Assembly (NCBI GenBank): GCA_900551135.1
Contig: URUX01000057.1
Span: forward strand, 1-13,255
DNA: 13,255 nt
Source: an uncultured Clostridium sp.
Lineage (GTDB): Bacteria > Bacillota > Clostridia > Lachnospirales > Lachnospiraceae
Direction: 5' to 3'
Below, piece after piece: positions 6,983 to 13,255 of this stretch (within the stretch, counting starts at the first letter, position 1; each line of letters starts with the position of its first letter). Below the pieces are notes generated by a model. That model did no database searches and was not told where the DNA came from. It worked only from the letters and a program-made list of their open reading frames with translations. The position numbers and the translations under genes are program-made.

Positions 6983-7324
6983 ATGACAGTGCAGACATTA
7001 GCAGAAAAACAAATAGCCAGGGTAGTAAATCCGGGAGATAACATGGAAAGAGAAGTTGAAACCGTATTCTGCTGTGATCTTTTAAGCATCGCCATGGGGC
7101 GTGCTCCGGCAGGCTGCGCCTGGGTTACGGTAATGGCCAATTTAAATACCCTGGCAGTAGCATCTCTGGCAGATGTTTCCTGTGTGATTCTGGCAGAAGG
7201 ATTCCATATGGATGAGAATGGACTCCAAAAGGCCCGGATGCAGGGGATTACCCTGCTGGAGACAGATGCGCCGGTGTTTGACGCGGCTCTGGCTGTCTAT
7301 CAGGCAATGAAAGCAGAGGGATAA
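6983..7324 (+). CDS. DRTGG-like domain protein (second copy)
   Basis: 113-residue protein aligning along its length with the product of 4825-5172: both have a V-x-x-x-x-x-CD/SDLLS-like stretch, a central strand pair around a TVMANLN or LTGLCN segment, a DVSCVILAEG or DIVCIIFVRG strand, and a closing helix ending in YQAMK or YKAG. It starts at the base after the hydS stop codon, with GGGAGGA upstream inside hydS. Cys residues at 30, 31 and 45 are not arranged as a cluster motif. Function is unknown; the context suggests partnership with the HydS protein. Confidence 0.83.
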   Translation: MTVQTLAEKQIARVVNPGDNMEREVETVFCCDLLSIAMGRAPAGCAWVTVMANLNTLAVASLADVSCVILAEGFHMDENGLQKARMQGITLLETDAPVFDAALAVYQAMKAEG

Positions 7325-7336
7325 GGAGGTTCGGAT

Positions 7337-8053
7337 ATGATTAGCCTGACCTACGATTTGCACATTCACTCCTGCCTTTCCCCATGCGGAGATGACGACA
7401 TGACTCCGGCCAATATAGCAGGGATGGCTGCGGTCAAGGGACTGGATGTCATTGCCCTGACCGATCACAATGCCTGCCGCAATTGTCCGGCTTTTATGGC
7501 GGCTGCAGAAGAATACGGAGTATTGGCGATTCCAGGGGTGGAGATTAATACTTCAGAAGAAGTTCATGCTGTCTGCCTGTTTCCAACTCTGGAAGCAGCC
7601 ATTCGTTTTGACGGATATGTATATGAGCGGTTAATGAAATTTCCAAACAAAGCAGAGATTTTCGGAAAACAGCAGATTTACAATCAGCAGGATCAGGTGG
7701 AGGCAGAAGAGGAAAACCTTCTTATTAATAGTGTGGATATTTCTTTTGACAGACTGTGGGATTTGACGATTTCCTATGGAGGGGTAATGTTCCCGGCTCA
7801 TATTGATAAAAACGCTAACAGTCTGATTGCCAATTTGGGATTTGTACCGCCAGACAGTAAATTTGCAGCAGCAGAAGTGAAAGATTTAAAAAAACTTCAT
7901 AAACTCAGAAAGGAGAATCCTTATTTGGAGCATTGCAGGATTATCAGCAACTCAGACGCTCATTACCTCGAAGATATCAATGAACCGGATTTGACGATAC
8001 AGGTTCGGGAGAAAAGTGTGGACGGAGTACTGGACGCATTAAGGGAACTCTAA
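7337..8053 (+). CDS. PHP-domain metal-dependent phosphoesterase
   Basis: 238 residues with the PHP metal-binding set: DLHIHSCLSPCGD (H9, H11), TDHN (D43, H44), PGVEI (E69), EVHAVCLF (H77), FPAHID (H155) and SDAH (D207, H209). This is a complete set for a di- or trinuclear metal site, so the protein should be an active phosphoesterase related to the YciV/TrpH group. The substrate is not evident; nucleotide monophosphates, pAp or a phosphorylated signalling molecule are candidates. A strong AGGAGG site overlaps the preceding stop codon. It is the last gene of the operon. No convincing terminator follows it. Its presence beside ATPases suggests removal of a phosphate signal, but that is inference. 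Confidence 0.9.
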   Translation: MISLTYDLHIHSCLSPCGDDDMTPANIAGMAAVKGLDVIALTDHNACRNCPAFMAAAEEYGVLAIPGVEINTSEEVHAVCLFPTLEAAIRFDGYVYERLMKFPNKAEIFGKQQIYNQQDQVEAEEENLLINSVDISFDRLWDLTISYGGVMFPAHIDKNANSLIANLGFVPPDSKFAAAEVKDLKKLHKLRKENPYLEHCRIISNSDAHYLEDINEPDLTIQVREKSVDGVLDALREL

Positions 8054-8183
8054 AAAATGGAAAATAATGGAAGAGTTGTCATTTTGTTGGGAAAAATTAA
8101 GAAAATATGACGAAACATTGATAAAATGCATATTTTTCAAAAAGATAGGGGAATAATTCTATATTACAAAATAATGAAGGCTA

Positions 8184-8212
8184 TTTACTTTGCAAAGACA
8201 AAGTATTATGAT
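8184..8212 (+). promoter_or_regulatory. Promoter for the lysR leader with inverted repeat in the spacer
   Basis: TTTACT (8184-8189) and TATGAT (8207-8212) are 17 bases apart, a plausible sigma-A promoter starting transcription near 8220, about 170 bases before the LysR ATG. Between and over the boxes lies the inverted repeat TACTTTG (8186-8192), six bases, CAAAGTA (8199-8205), which contains the palindrome CTTTGCAAAG. Its position fits an operator, possibly for autoregulation by the LysR protein. Confidence 0.5.
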
Positions 8213-8255
8213 TAAAATCAGATAATTTTAAAATAGGGTTTAAATGCACGAAACG

Positions 8256-8321
8256 AGAAACGGACAGAACATTGTTTATGTGGCCGAAAGCTTAGAAGTT
8301 TCTGAGGGGTAAGCCGTTTCT
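8256..8321 (+). ncRNA. Candidate structured 5' leader of the lysR gene
   Basis: The predicted leader can fold into a three-stem arrangement. Closing stem AGAAACGG (8256-8263) pairs perfectly with CCGTTTCT (8314-8321). Inside it ACAT/ATGT (8269-8272 with 8278-8281) and CUUAGA/UCUGAG (8291-8296 with 8301-8306) form two hairpins. An alternative pairing GCUUA (8290-8294) with UAAGC (8310-8314) competes with the third stem and with the closing stem. I do not recognise a known riboswitch class. The rest of 8054-8388, outside this leader and its promoter, is AT-rich with no gene. Confidence 0.3.
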
Positions 8322-8388
8322 ACCGATTTGAAGTTTACAGACAGAATATCTTTTAACTAATCTTACGAACGTATTTGGGAGAAAGTTT

Positions 8389-9339
8389 ATGACACATTGG
8401 GAGATAAAAACGTTTCTTGAAATTGTAAAGTACAGCAGTATATCAAAGGCAGCAGAAAAATTATATTTGACACAGTCTACCGTCAGCCATCGATTAAGTG
8501 TTCTGGAAGAAGAACTGGGAGTAAAACTGATTATTCGAAGGAAAGGCTACCGTACTATCGAACTGACAAACGATGGCGAGGCATTTTTGCCCTTAGCATA
8601 TGAATATGAAGCCTTGTGGGAACGAATTGAAATTTTTTCACAAAGCGGTTCAAAAGCAGTTTTCAGCATTGGATGCCACGACAGTATGAATGACAGCATT
8701 TTCTATAAACTCCTGACCCGGCTTTTGGAGGCTGCATCCATGTCAAAACGGCGGATGACCTTCCGTCTGGAAAGCCACAGTACAGAAGAGATTTATCAGC
8801 TTTTGGAAAGCGGACACATTAATATGGCGTTTCTGAGAAATCCTCAGGAAAACCGCAATTTTGTGATCGAACCGCTTTTTGCCGAAGAGTTCCGGGTTAT
8901 TGTTCCGAAAAACAGTATTTATCCTCAGGAAAAGATAGATTTGAACATACTGGATAAGAAAAAGGAGATTGATCTTTCCAGTTCCTGGGGAAAGGATTTT
9001 GTCAGGTGGCACGAAGAAACCTTTGGAGCAGAGTCTATGGCAGATATTTCTATTAACGCGGTACCGACGATTCCAAAATACTTGACAGAAAAAGAACAGT
9101 GGGTCATTGTTCCGGTATCTGTTGCAGAAGAACTGATTCGGACCAATCAGGTACAGGCTATGGAGATGAAAAATTCGCCTCCGGCTTTGTACTGTTATAA
9201 AGTATGCCTGAAATCCCAGAATAAGGTAAAATCAGAGATGTTTGAACTGTTTTACCGGGTGCTGGATGATTTTTTGGACAGCATGCCTTATCTAAAAAGA
9301 ATTCACAGAGTTAATGATGCGGAAAATTTGGAAAATTAG
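8389..9339 (+). CDS. LysR-family transcriptional regulator
   Basis: 316 residues, normal LysR length. The N-terminal winged helix-turn-helix (about 4-60) includes FLEIVKYSSISKAAEKLYLT followed by QSTVSHRLSVLEEELGVKL, close to the family consensus. A two-lobed effector-binding domain follows (about 88-300), with FSIGCHDSMND at its start. The ligand cannot be predicted. The ATG at 8389 is preceded by a GGGAGA site. It has no divergently transcribed partner: the upstream operon and this gene face the same way and the next gene is convergent, so its target is not obvious from position. Control of the neighbouring redox genes or of itself is possible. Confidence 0.95.
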   Translation: MTHWEIKTFLEIVKYSSISKAAEKLYLTQSTVSHRLSVLEEELGVKLIIRRKGYRTIELTNDGEAFLPLAYEYEALWERIEIFSQSGSKAVFSIGCHDSMNDSIFYKLLTRLLEAASMSKRRMTFRLESHSTEEIYQLLESGHINMAFLRNPQENRNFVIEPLFAEEFRVIVPKNSIYPQEKIDLNILDKKKEIDLSSSWGKDFVRWHEETFGAESMADISINAVPTIPKYLTEKEQWVIVPVSVAEELIRTNQVQAMEMKNSPPALYCYKVCLKSQNKVKSEMFELFYRVLDDFLDSMPYLKRIHRVNDAENLEN

Positions 9340-9372
9340 AGGAAAGCTGATCGCTTTCCTCTGATTTTTTTT
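9338..9372 (+). terminator. Rho-independent terminator of the lysR gene
   Basis: A perfect 10-bp stem AGAGGAAAGC (9338-9347) with GCTTTCCTCT (9353-9362) and loop TGATC is followed, two bases later, by eight T residues (9365-9372). The stem begins within the stop codon. On the opposite strand the stem is followed by T-rich sequence (TAATTTTCC), so it may also weakly end the convergent gene. Confidence 0.93.
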
Positions 9373-9380
9373 AGATTAGA

Positions 9381-10583
9381 TTATTTTTCGTCTACTACCT
9401 GAAAAATATAGAATTTTAAATAGTAAGATTCGTCTGCAGACCAGAGAATCGGATGATCGGCAGCCTGGGTGCGGTATTCCACCTGACGAAGTCTCTTATG
9501 GACTCCTGCAGCAGCTTCTCGTATCGTTTTGGTAAACAATTCCGGAGACATAAAGTGAGAGCAGGAGCAGGTAGCCAGATAACCGCCGTCTTTTACCAGT
9601 TTTAAGCCTCTTAAGTTAATTTCCCGGTAGCCTTTGACTGCATTTTTTATGGAATTGCGGGATTTTGTAAAAGCTGGAGGATCCAGGATTACCACATCAA
9701 ACTGTTCTCCTTTTTTCTCCAGTTCCGGAAGTAAATCAAAAACATCTGCGCAGATAAAGGATACCTTGTCAGAAAGGCCGTTTAATTCGGCATTTTCTCT
9801 TGCCTGGTTCACGCCCAGTTCGGAAGCGTCTACACCCAGAACAGAAGAAGCGCCGGCAATTCCGGCATTTAAGGAAAAGGAGCCGGTATGGGTAAAGCAG
9901 TCTAACACCTTTTTGCCGGGACACAGCCGCTGGATTGCCAACCGGTTGTATTTTTGATCCAGGAAGAAGCCTGTTTTTTGTCCGTCTGCAACATCTACAA
10001 AGTAACGAACCCCATTTTCTGTAATCTCTACTTTCGTATCGAAGGGTTCGCCGATAAATCCTTTGTACCGTTCCATTCCCTCCTGAAGCCGGACTTTTGC
10101 ATCACTGCGTTCATAGATGCCGCGGATTTGGATGTGATCTTCTGCCAGAACCTGTTTCAGCTTTTCCAGAATCAAAGGCTTAAAGCGATCAATTCCCAAA
10201 GCCAGGGATTCGACTACCAGCACATCAGAAAATTTATCGATGACAATGCCGGGGAGAAAGTCTGCTTCTCCGAAAATAATCCGGCAGCTGGAAGTATCGA
10301 CAGTATTTTTCCGGTATTCCCAGGCGTTGCGTACCCGCATTTCAATAAAGTCCTCGTCAATAACCGCATCTTTTTTGCGGGACATCATCCGGATGGTAAT
10401 TTTAGAGTGGGTGTTGATAAAGCCCCAGCCCAGTGGATAGCCGTCAAAATCCTCTACAAATACCAGATCTCCATTTTCAAAGGTTCCTGTTACATGCTCA
10501 ATTTCATTATCATAAATCCAGGCGCTTCCGGCTTTTAAGGAACGGCCTTCTCCTTTTTTGATTCGGGCAACTGCATATTCCAT
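9381..10583 (-). CDS. rlmI: Class I SAM-dependent 23S rRNA methyltransferase, RlmI-like
   Basis: 400 residues. An N-terminal PUA-like RNA-binding domain (about 1-75) precedes a central EEHEE-type domain and a Rossmann-fold methyltransferase. Motifs: GQKTGFFLDQ (201-210), SAM-binding DCFTHTGSFS (228-237), acidic VDAS (251-254), DPPAF (301-305) and the cysteine-containing TCSCSHF (338-344), typical of 5-methylcytosine enzymes of the RlmI/YccW group (E. coli RlmI makes m5C1962 in 23S rRNA). Length agrees with the family. The exact target base in this organism is assumed. The ATG at 10583 has a GGAG site. A small GC-rich hairpin, GCCGC/GCGGC (10600-10614), lies in the leader. The gene is a housekeeping type, convergent with lysR. 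Confidence 0.92.
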   Translation of the reverse strand: MEYAVARIKKGEGRSLKAGSAWIYDNEIEHVTGTFENGDLVFVEDFDGYPLGWGFINTHSKITIRMMSRKKDAVIDEDFIEMRVRNAWEYRKNTVDTSSCRIIFGEADFLPGIVIDKFSDVLVVESLALGIDRFKPLILEKLKQVLAEDHIQIRGIYERSDAKVRLQEGMERYKGFIGEPFDTKVEITENGVRYFVDVADGQKTGFFLDQKYNRLAIQRLCPGKKVLDCFTHTGSFSLNAGIAGASSVLGVDASELGVNQARENAELNGLSDKVSFICADVFDLLPELEKKGEQFDVVILDPPAFTKSRNSIKNAVKGYREINLRGLKLVKDGGYLATCSCSHFMSPELFTKTIREAAAGVHKRLRQVEYRTQAADHPILWSADESYYLKFYIFQVVDEK

Positions 10584-10634
10584 ATCTGTACTCCATTCTG
10601 CCGCCAGCTGCGGCTTTCTTTCATTTATAAGAAT

Positions 10635-10684
10635 ATCTTACAGGATTTTAACAGGTTGTCAAGATTGGACAGACACAGTATAAT
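10635..10684. promoter_or_regulatory. Overlapping divergent promoters of rlmI and the tetR-type gene
   Basis: On the plus strand TTGTCA (10656-10661), 17 bases and a perfect TATAAT (10679-10684) form a strong promoter for the TetR gene. On the minus strand a perfect TTGACA (10662-10657) with TAAGAT (10640-10635) at 16 bases can serve rlmI. The two -35 boxes occupy the same seven bases, so only one polymerase could bind at a time. The sequence GTC/GAC around 10658-10671 (TGTC, seven bases, GACA) is a possible short operator. Confidence 0.65.
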
Positions 10685-10758
10685 TTTAAGAGTAACCGTT
10701 GAGCCATAGGGGAGTCAGAAGGCCAATTTTATGGAGTTTTACAGAAATGGAGGGAGTT

Positions 10759-11328
10759 ATGGCAGAACTTTCCGCAAAAAATGAAAAGACAAAATACCGT
10801 TTGGCCCAGGCAGTCAAGGAATGTATGAAAACCACGCCGGTGGATCGGATTACGGTAAAAGAAATTGTAGAAACCTGCCAGGTCACCAGACAGACTTTTT
10901 ATAGGAACTTTCAGGACAAGTACGATTTAATCAACTGGTATTTCGATAAACTTCTTCAGGAATCCTTTGCCCACATGGGCGAGGGCCGGACAGTTTATGA
11001 AGGTCTGGTAAAAAAGTTTGAATATATCAGGGAAGAGCGGGTCTTCTTCACAGGAGCATTCCGATCCGATGATTATAATTCTTTAAAAGGCCATGATTTT
11101 CAGCTGATATTAGAGTTTTATACCCAGCGGATTCGGGAAAAGACAGGAAGAGAACCGGAAGAAACCATACAGTTTTTGTTGGAAATGTACTGTCAGGGTT
11201 CTATCTACATGACAGTAAAATGGGTCCTGAACGGAATGAAAGAGACGCCGGAAGAGATGGCAGAACTTTTGGTCAGCGCCATGCCGGAAGCTCTTGCCAG
11301 ATTGTTTCAAAAGCTTGGGCTGATATAA
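10759..11328 (+). CDS. TetR/AcrR-family transcriptional regulator (DhaS-like)
   Basis: 189 residues from ATG 10759. The N-terminal DNA-binding domain includes ITVKEIVETCQVTRQTFYRN (31-50), a good TetR helix-turn-helix, followed by YDLINWYF. The all-helical C-terminal domain resembles the group that includes DhaS, the dihydroxyacetone kinase regulator. ATG 10759 is preferred because GGAGG (10749-10753) lies upstream at five bases; ATG 10747 and TTG 10699 lack a good site. The next gene, fucO, is 144 bases downstream on the same strand, so it is a candidate target. An inverted repeat follows the stop codon directly. Confidence 0.93.
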   Translation: MAELSAKNEKTKYRLAQAVKECMKTTPVDRITVKEIVETCQVTRQTFYRNFQDKYDLINWYFDKLLQESFAHMGEGRTVYEGLVKKFEYIREERVFFTGAFRSDDYNSLKGHDFQLILEFYTQRIREKTGREPEETIQFLLEMYCQGSIYMTVKWVLNGMKETPEEMAELLVSAMPEALARLFQKLGLI

Positions 11329-11363
11329 CCGGACAGGATATTTGTCCGGGAAAATGTGACAAA
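11329..11363. promoter_or_regulatory. Overlapping inverted repeats between the tetR-type gene and fucO
   Basis: CCGGACA (11329-11335) and TGTCCGG (11343-11349) are perfect complements with a seven-base spacer. A second repeat, TTTGTC (11341-11346) and GACAAA (11358-11363), overlaps it. There is no T tract after the first hairpin, so an operator for the TetR protein is at least as likely as a terminator. Confidence 0.45.
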
Positions 11364-11397
11364 CGGCGGAAAGTGTAACTTTCTTTTTCTGGTGAAA

Positions 11398-11417
11398 TTT
11401 GTTAAAATGATAACAAA
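11398..11417. promoter_or_regulatory. Rex operator over the fucO -10 box
   Basis: TTTGTTA (11398-11404), six bases and TAACAAA (11411-11417) form a perfect inverted repeat. The inner 18 bases match the Rex consensus TTGTTAA-N4-TTAACAA at 13 of 14 positions. The repeat covers TAAAAT (11403-11408), the best -10 box upstream of fucO. Rex releases DNA when NADH is high, so fucO would be induced when NADH accumulates. Site seen in sequence; control inferred from the family. Confidence 0.8.
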
Positions 11418-11472
11418 GAAAAACAGCGGAGTCTGAAGAAAATCCACCAGAAAAGAAAAGGAGAGATTGGTT

Positions 11473-12618
11473 ATGGCAAACAGAATTATGTTAAACGAAA
11501 CATCTTATCATGGCGCAGGCGCAATTAATGAGATTGCTGCTGAGGCTAAGGCGCATGGCTTTCAGAAAGCGTTTGTCTGCACAGATCCGGATTTGATTAA
11601 ATTTGGGGTAGCTTCTAAGGTGACAGAGGTTTTAGATAAGGCCGGACTGGCTTATGAGATTTATTCTGATATTAAAGCAAATCCAACCATCGAAAACGTA
11701 CAGCACGGAGTTGCAGCATTTAAGGAGGCTGAAGCTGACTATATTGTAGCAATTGGCGGCGGATCTTCTATGGATACCGCAAAGGCAATCGGTATTATTA
11801 TTGCCAATCCGGAATTTGAAGATGTCAGAAGTTTAGAGGGTGTAGCTCCGACCAAGAAGCCATGCGTACCGATTATTGCAGTTCCGACTACAGCCGGTAC
11901 AGCGGCAGAAGTTACCATTAACTATGTTATTACAGATGTAGAGAGAAAGAGAAAGTTTGTCTGTGTAGATCCACACGATATGCCGATTATTGCAGTGGTA
12001 GATCCGGATATGATGTCTTCCATGCCAAAGGGACTGACGGCATCTACCGGTATGGATGCCCTGACTCATGCAATTGAAGGATATACAACTCTGGCTGCAT
12101 GGGAAATGACCGATATGTTCCATCTGAAAGCCATTGAGATTATTTCCAGATCCTTAAGAGGAGCAGTAGAGGGAACCAGAGAAGGCCGTGAAGGAATGGC
12201 TCTGGGACAGTACATTGCCGGAATGGGATTTTCAAATGTAGGTCTGGGAATTGCTCACTCTATGGCTCATACATTAGGCGCTGTTTACGATACCCCTCAT
12301 GGCGTTGCCTGTGCAATGATGCTTCCTATCGTTATGGAATACAATGCTGAATGCACTGGTGAAAAGTACAGGGAGATTGCCCGGGCGATGGGCGTAAAAG
12401 GCGTGGACGACATGAGCCAGGAGGAATACCGGAAGGCGGCCGTAGAAGCAGTAAAGAAACTGTCTCAGGATGTGGGAATTCCTGCAAAACTGGAAGCATT
12501 AAAGGAAGAAGATTTAACCTTCCTGGCAGAATCTGCATATGCAGATGCGTGCCGTCCAGGCAATCCAAGGGATACCAGCGTAGAGGATTTGAAAGAACTG
12601 TTTAGAAAACTGATGTAA
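11473..12618 (+). CDS. fucO: Lactaldehyde reductase / 1,2-propanediol oxidoreductase, iron-dependent
   Basis: 381 residues of the iron-containing alcohol dehydrogenase family, very close to E. coli FucO (N-terminus MANRIMLNET; shared TTAGTAAEVTINYVITD and RKFVCVDPHD blocks). FucO reduces L- or D-lactaldehyde to 1,2-propanediol with NADH. The nucleotide-binding GGGS is at 96-99. Iron ligands are D195, H199, H262 and H276 (GMDALTH, AHSMAH, TPHGV), one number below the E. coli positions. ATG 11473 is chosen because AGGAGAG (11459-11465) is seven bases upstream; the TTG at 11467 is too close. No fucose or rhamnose catabolic genes are visible nearby, so it may serve general NADH disposal or methylglyoxal/lactaldehyde removal. 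Rex and possibly TetR control are suggested upstream. Confidence 0.94.
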   Translation: MANRIMLNETSYHGAGAINEIAAEAKAHGFQKAFVCTDPDLIKFGVASKVTEVLDKAGLAYEIYSDIKANPTIENVQHGVAAFKEAEADYIVAIGGGSSMDTAKAIGIIIANPEFEDVRSLEGVAPTKKPCVPIIAVPTTAGTAAEVTINYVITDVERKRKFVCVDPHDMPIIAVVDPDMMSSMPKGLTASTGMDALTHAIEGYTTLAAWEMTDMFHLKAIEIISRSLRGAVEGTREGREGMALGQYIAGMGFSNVGLGIAHSMAHTLGAVYDTPHGVACAMMLPIVMEYNAECTGEKYREIARAMGVKGVDDMSQEEYRKAAVEAVKKLSQDVGIPAKLEALKEEDLTFLAESAYADACRPGNPRDTSVEDLKELFRKLM

Positions 12619-12641
12619 GACATGGACAGAGTTTTATTTGG

Positions 12642-12675
12642 ACAGCATCACTCATATTGGGTGGTGCTGTTTTTT
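12642..12675 (+). terminator. Rho-independent terminator of fucO
   Basis: Arms ACAGCATCAC (12642-12651) and GTGGTGCTGT (12661-12670) pair over ten bases with one G-U pair and a nine-base loop, followed by a run of six T (12670-12675). It lies 23 bases after the fucO stop codon. Confidence 0.92.
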
Positions 12676-12784
12676 AGATTCTTTTAAGAAAGCCAACACA
12701 CTTTTTTCACACAAAAATCATACTTCGGGCACAATTCCTTTCTAAAATCATAGGAAAAGAACTGGATTAAAGGAGAGGAATGTT

Positions 12785-13255
12785 ATGACAAAGGTTTATG
12801 TACTGCAAAAAGAAAGGATTTTACGACACACGGTGGTATTTACGGTACTTCTGTCACTTTTGCTGGCATTTTTTCAGCCGTTTACAGCAAAGGCGGCAGG
12901 AGGGATTGAGTTAAGTACGGCTTATCCCGGAATTACGGTTAAGGCAGGAGAGACCGTTTCAGTAAATCTGGACTTGGAAAATACCAGCGGCTCTTCGTTT
13001 GACGCATCTCTGTCAGCAGTATCCATGCCGGAAGGATGGGAAGGATATTTCAGCGGCGGAGGAAAGCAGGTCAGCAAAGTCCACGCATCCAGTGGAGAGA
13101 CGGTAACGGGAGTGACATTTCAGCTTACAGTTCCCAAAGATGCAGCGGAAGGAACGTACCAGGTACAGTTAAATGCCGCAGCAGACAGCGGGATATCAGA
13201 TACGGCAGGATTAGAGTTTACGATTAGTGAAAATGAGTATGGACAGAGCAGTTTT
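12785..13255 (+). CDS. Secreted or surface NEW3-domain protein (3' end outside window)
   Basis: The first 157 residues are visible. A basic start and hydrophobic core (TVVFTVLLSLLLAFF, about 17-31) followed by TAKAAG look like a Sec signal peptide with cleavage after AKA. The mature part begins with a beta-rich immunoglobulin-like domain: IELSTAYPGITVKAGETVSV, LDLENTSGSS, MPEGWEGYF, VPKDAAEGTYQVQL. This is the pattern of the NEW3 domain (alpha-galactosidase/NPCBM-associated) found in clostridial exported proteins, often next to ABC-2 transporters. The AAAGGAGAGG site before ATG 12785 is strong. Possible -10 TAAAAT lies near 12743-12748 without a clear -35. The job of the protein cannot be judged from this fragment. 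Confidence 0.85.
   Translation, partial: MTKVYVLQKERILRHTVVFTVLLSLLLAFFQPFTAKAAGGIELSTAYPGITVKAGETVSVNLDLENTSGSSFDASLSAVSMPEGWEGYFSGGGKQVSKVHASSGETVTGVTFQLTVPKDAAEGTYQVQLNAAADSGISDTAGLEFTISENEYGQSSF

Noticed and set aside
8046..8075. AACTCT/AGAGTT hairpin after the PHP gene as terminator
   Set aside because: Six-base AT-rich stem with an 18-base loop and no solid T run.
8249..8388. Purine, TPP, SAM or c-di-GMP riboswitch upstream of lysR
   Set aside because: Short resemblances such as TTTCTACCG and CTGAG were checked, but the required conserved cores are missing.
9954..10538. 194-codon open frame antisense to rlmI
   Set aside because: It is a shadow of a clear RlmI gene, with no family resemblance or ribosome binding site.
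10699..10758. Longer TetR protein starting at TTG 10699 or ATG 10747
   Set aside because: No ribosome binding site at a usable distance, and the added residues are unlike TetR N-termini. TTG 10699 also lies too close to the -10 box at 10679-10684.
11467..11472. TTG 11467 as fucO start
   Set aside because: ATG 11473 gives the family N-terminus MANRIMLNET and correct spacing to AGGAGAG.
1..13255. CRISPR array, insertion sequence, prophage or tRNA
   Set aside because: No spaced direct repeats, transposase or integrase genes, terminal repeats or tRNA cloverleaf were seen.

Overview
The window looks like chromosomal DNA from an anaerobic, fermentative Firmicute of the Clostridia, most likely Lachnospiraceae. 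Evidence: [FeFe]-hydrogenase subunits rich in Fe-S clusters, strong AGGAGG-type ribosome binding sites, AT-rich spacers with sigma-A-like promoters, and close gene matches to clostridial families. No rRNA, tRNA, insertion sequence, phage gene or CRISPR array was seen. Species assignment is inference.

Positions 1-4616 (minus strand) hold an NAD(P)-linked, probably electron-bifurcating [FeFe]-hydrogenase operon in transcription order hndA (NuoE-like), a small stand-alone GHKL ATPase, hndB (thioredoxin-fold [2Fe-2S] protein), hndC (NuoF-like flavoprotein) and hndD (catalytic H-cluster subunit, cut off by the window start). A roughly 200-bp AT-rich divergent promoter region (4617-4824) follows.

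Positions 4825-8053 (plus strand) hold a tightly coupled five-gene operon: DRTGG-like protein, RsbW-like ATPase, a second H-cluster protein of the putative sensory (group D, HydS) type, a second DRTGG-like protein, and a PHP-domain phosphoesterase. Four of the genes overlap by one base or abut. I infer that this operon reads the redox or H2 state and signals, perhaps back to the divergent hydrogenase operon. This is the most interesting system in the window. Parts of this gene neighbourhood are known in Clostridia, but its signalling output is, as far as I know, not worked out.

Positions 8054-8388 are a regulatory spacer containing a good promoter with an inverted repeat between its -35 and -10 boxes and a potentially structured leader. 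They precede a LysR-family regulator (8389-9339) ended by a strong terminator. A convergent RlmI-type rRNA methyltransferase lies at 9381-10583 (minus). Its promoter is back to back with that of a TetR-family regulator (10759-11328). Then comes fucO, an iron-dependent lactaldehyde/1,2-propanediol oxidoreductase (11473-12618), with a near-consensus Rex operator over its likely -10 box and a terminator behind it. The window ends inside a secreted NEW3-domain protein (12785 onward).

Taken together, most of the window concerns redox balance: H2/NAD(P)H/ferredoxin exchange by the Hnd enzyme, possible sensing by the HydS operon, and NADH disposal by FucO under apparent Rex control.
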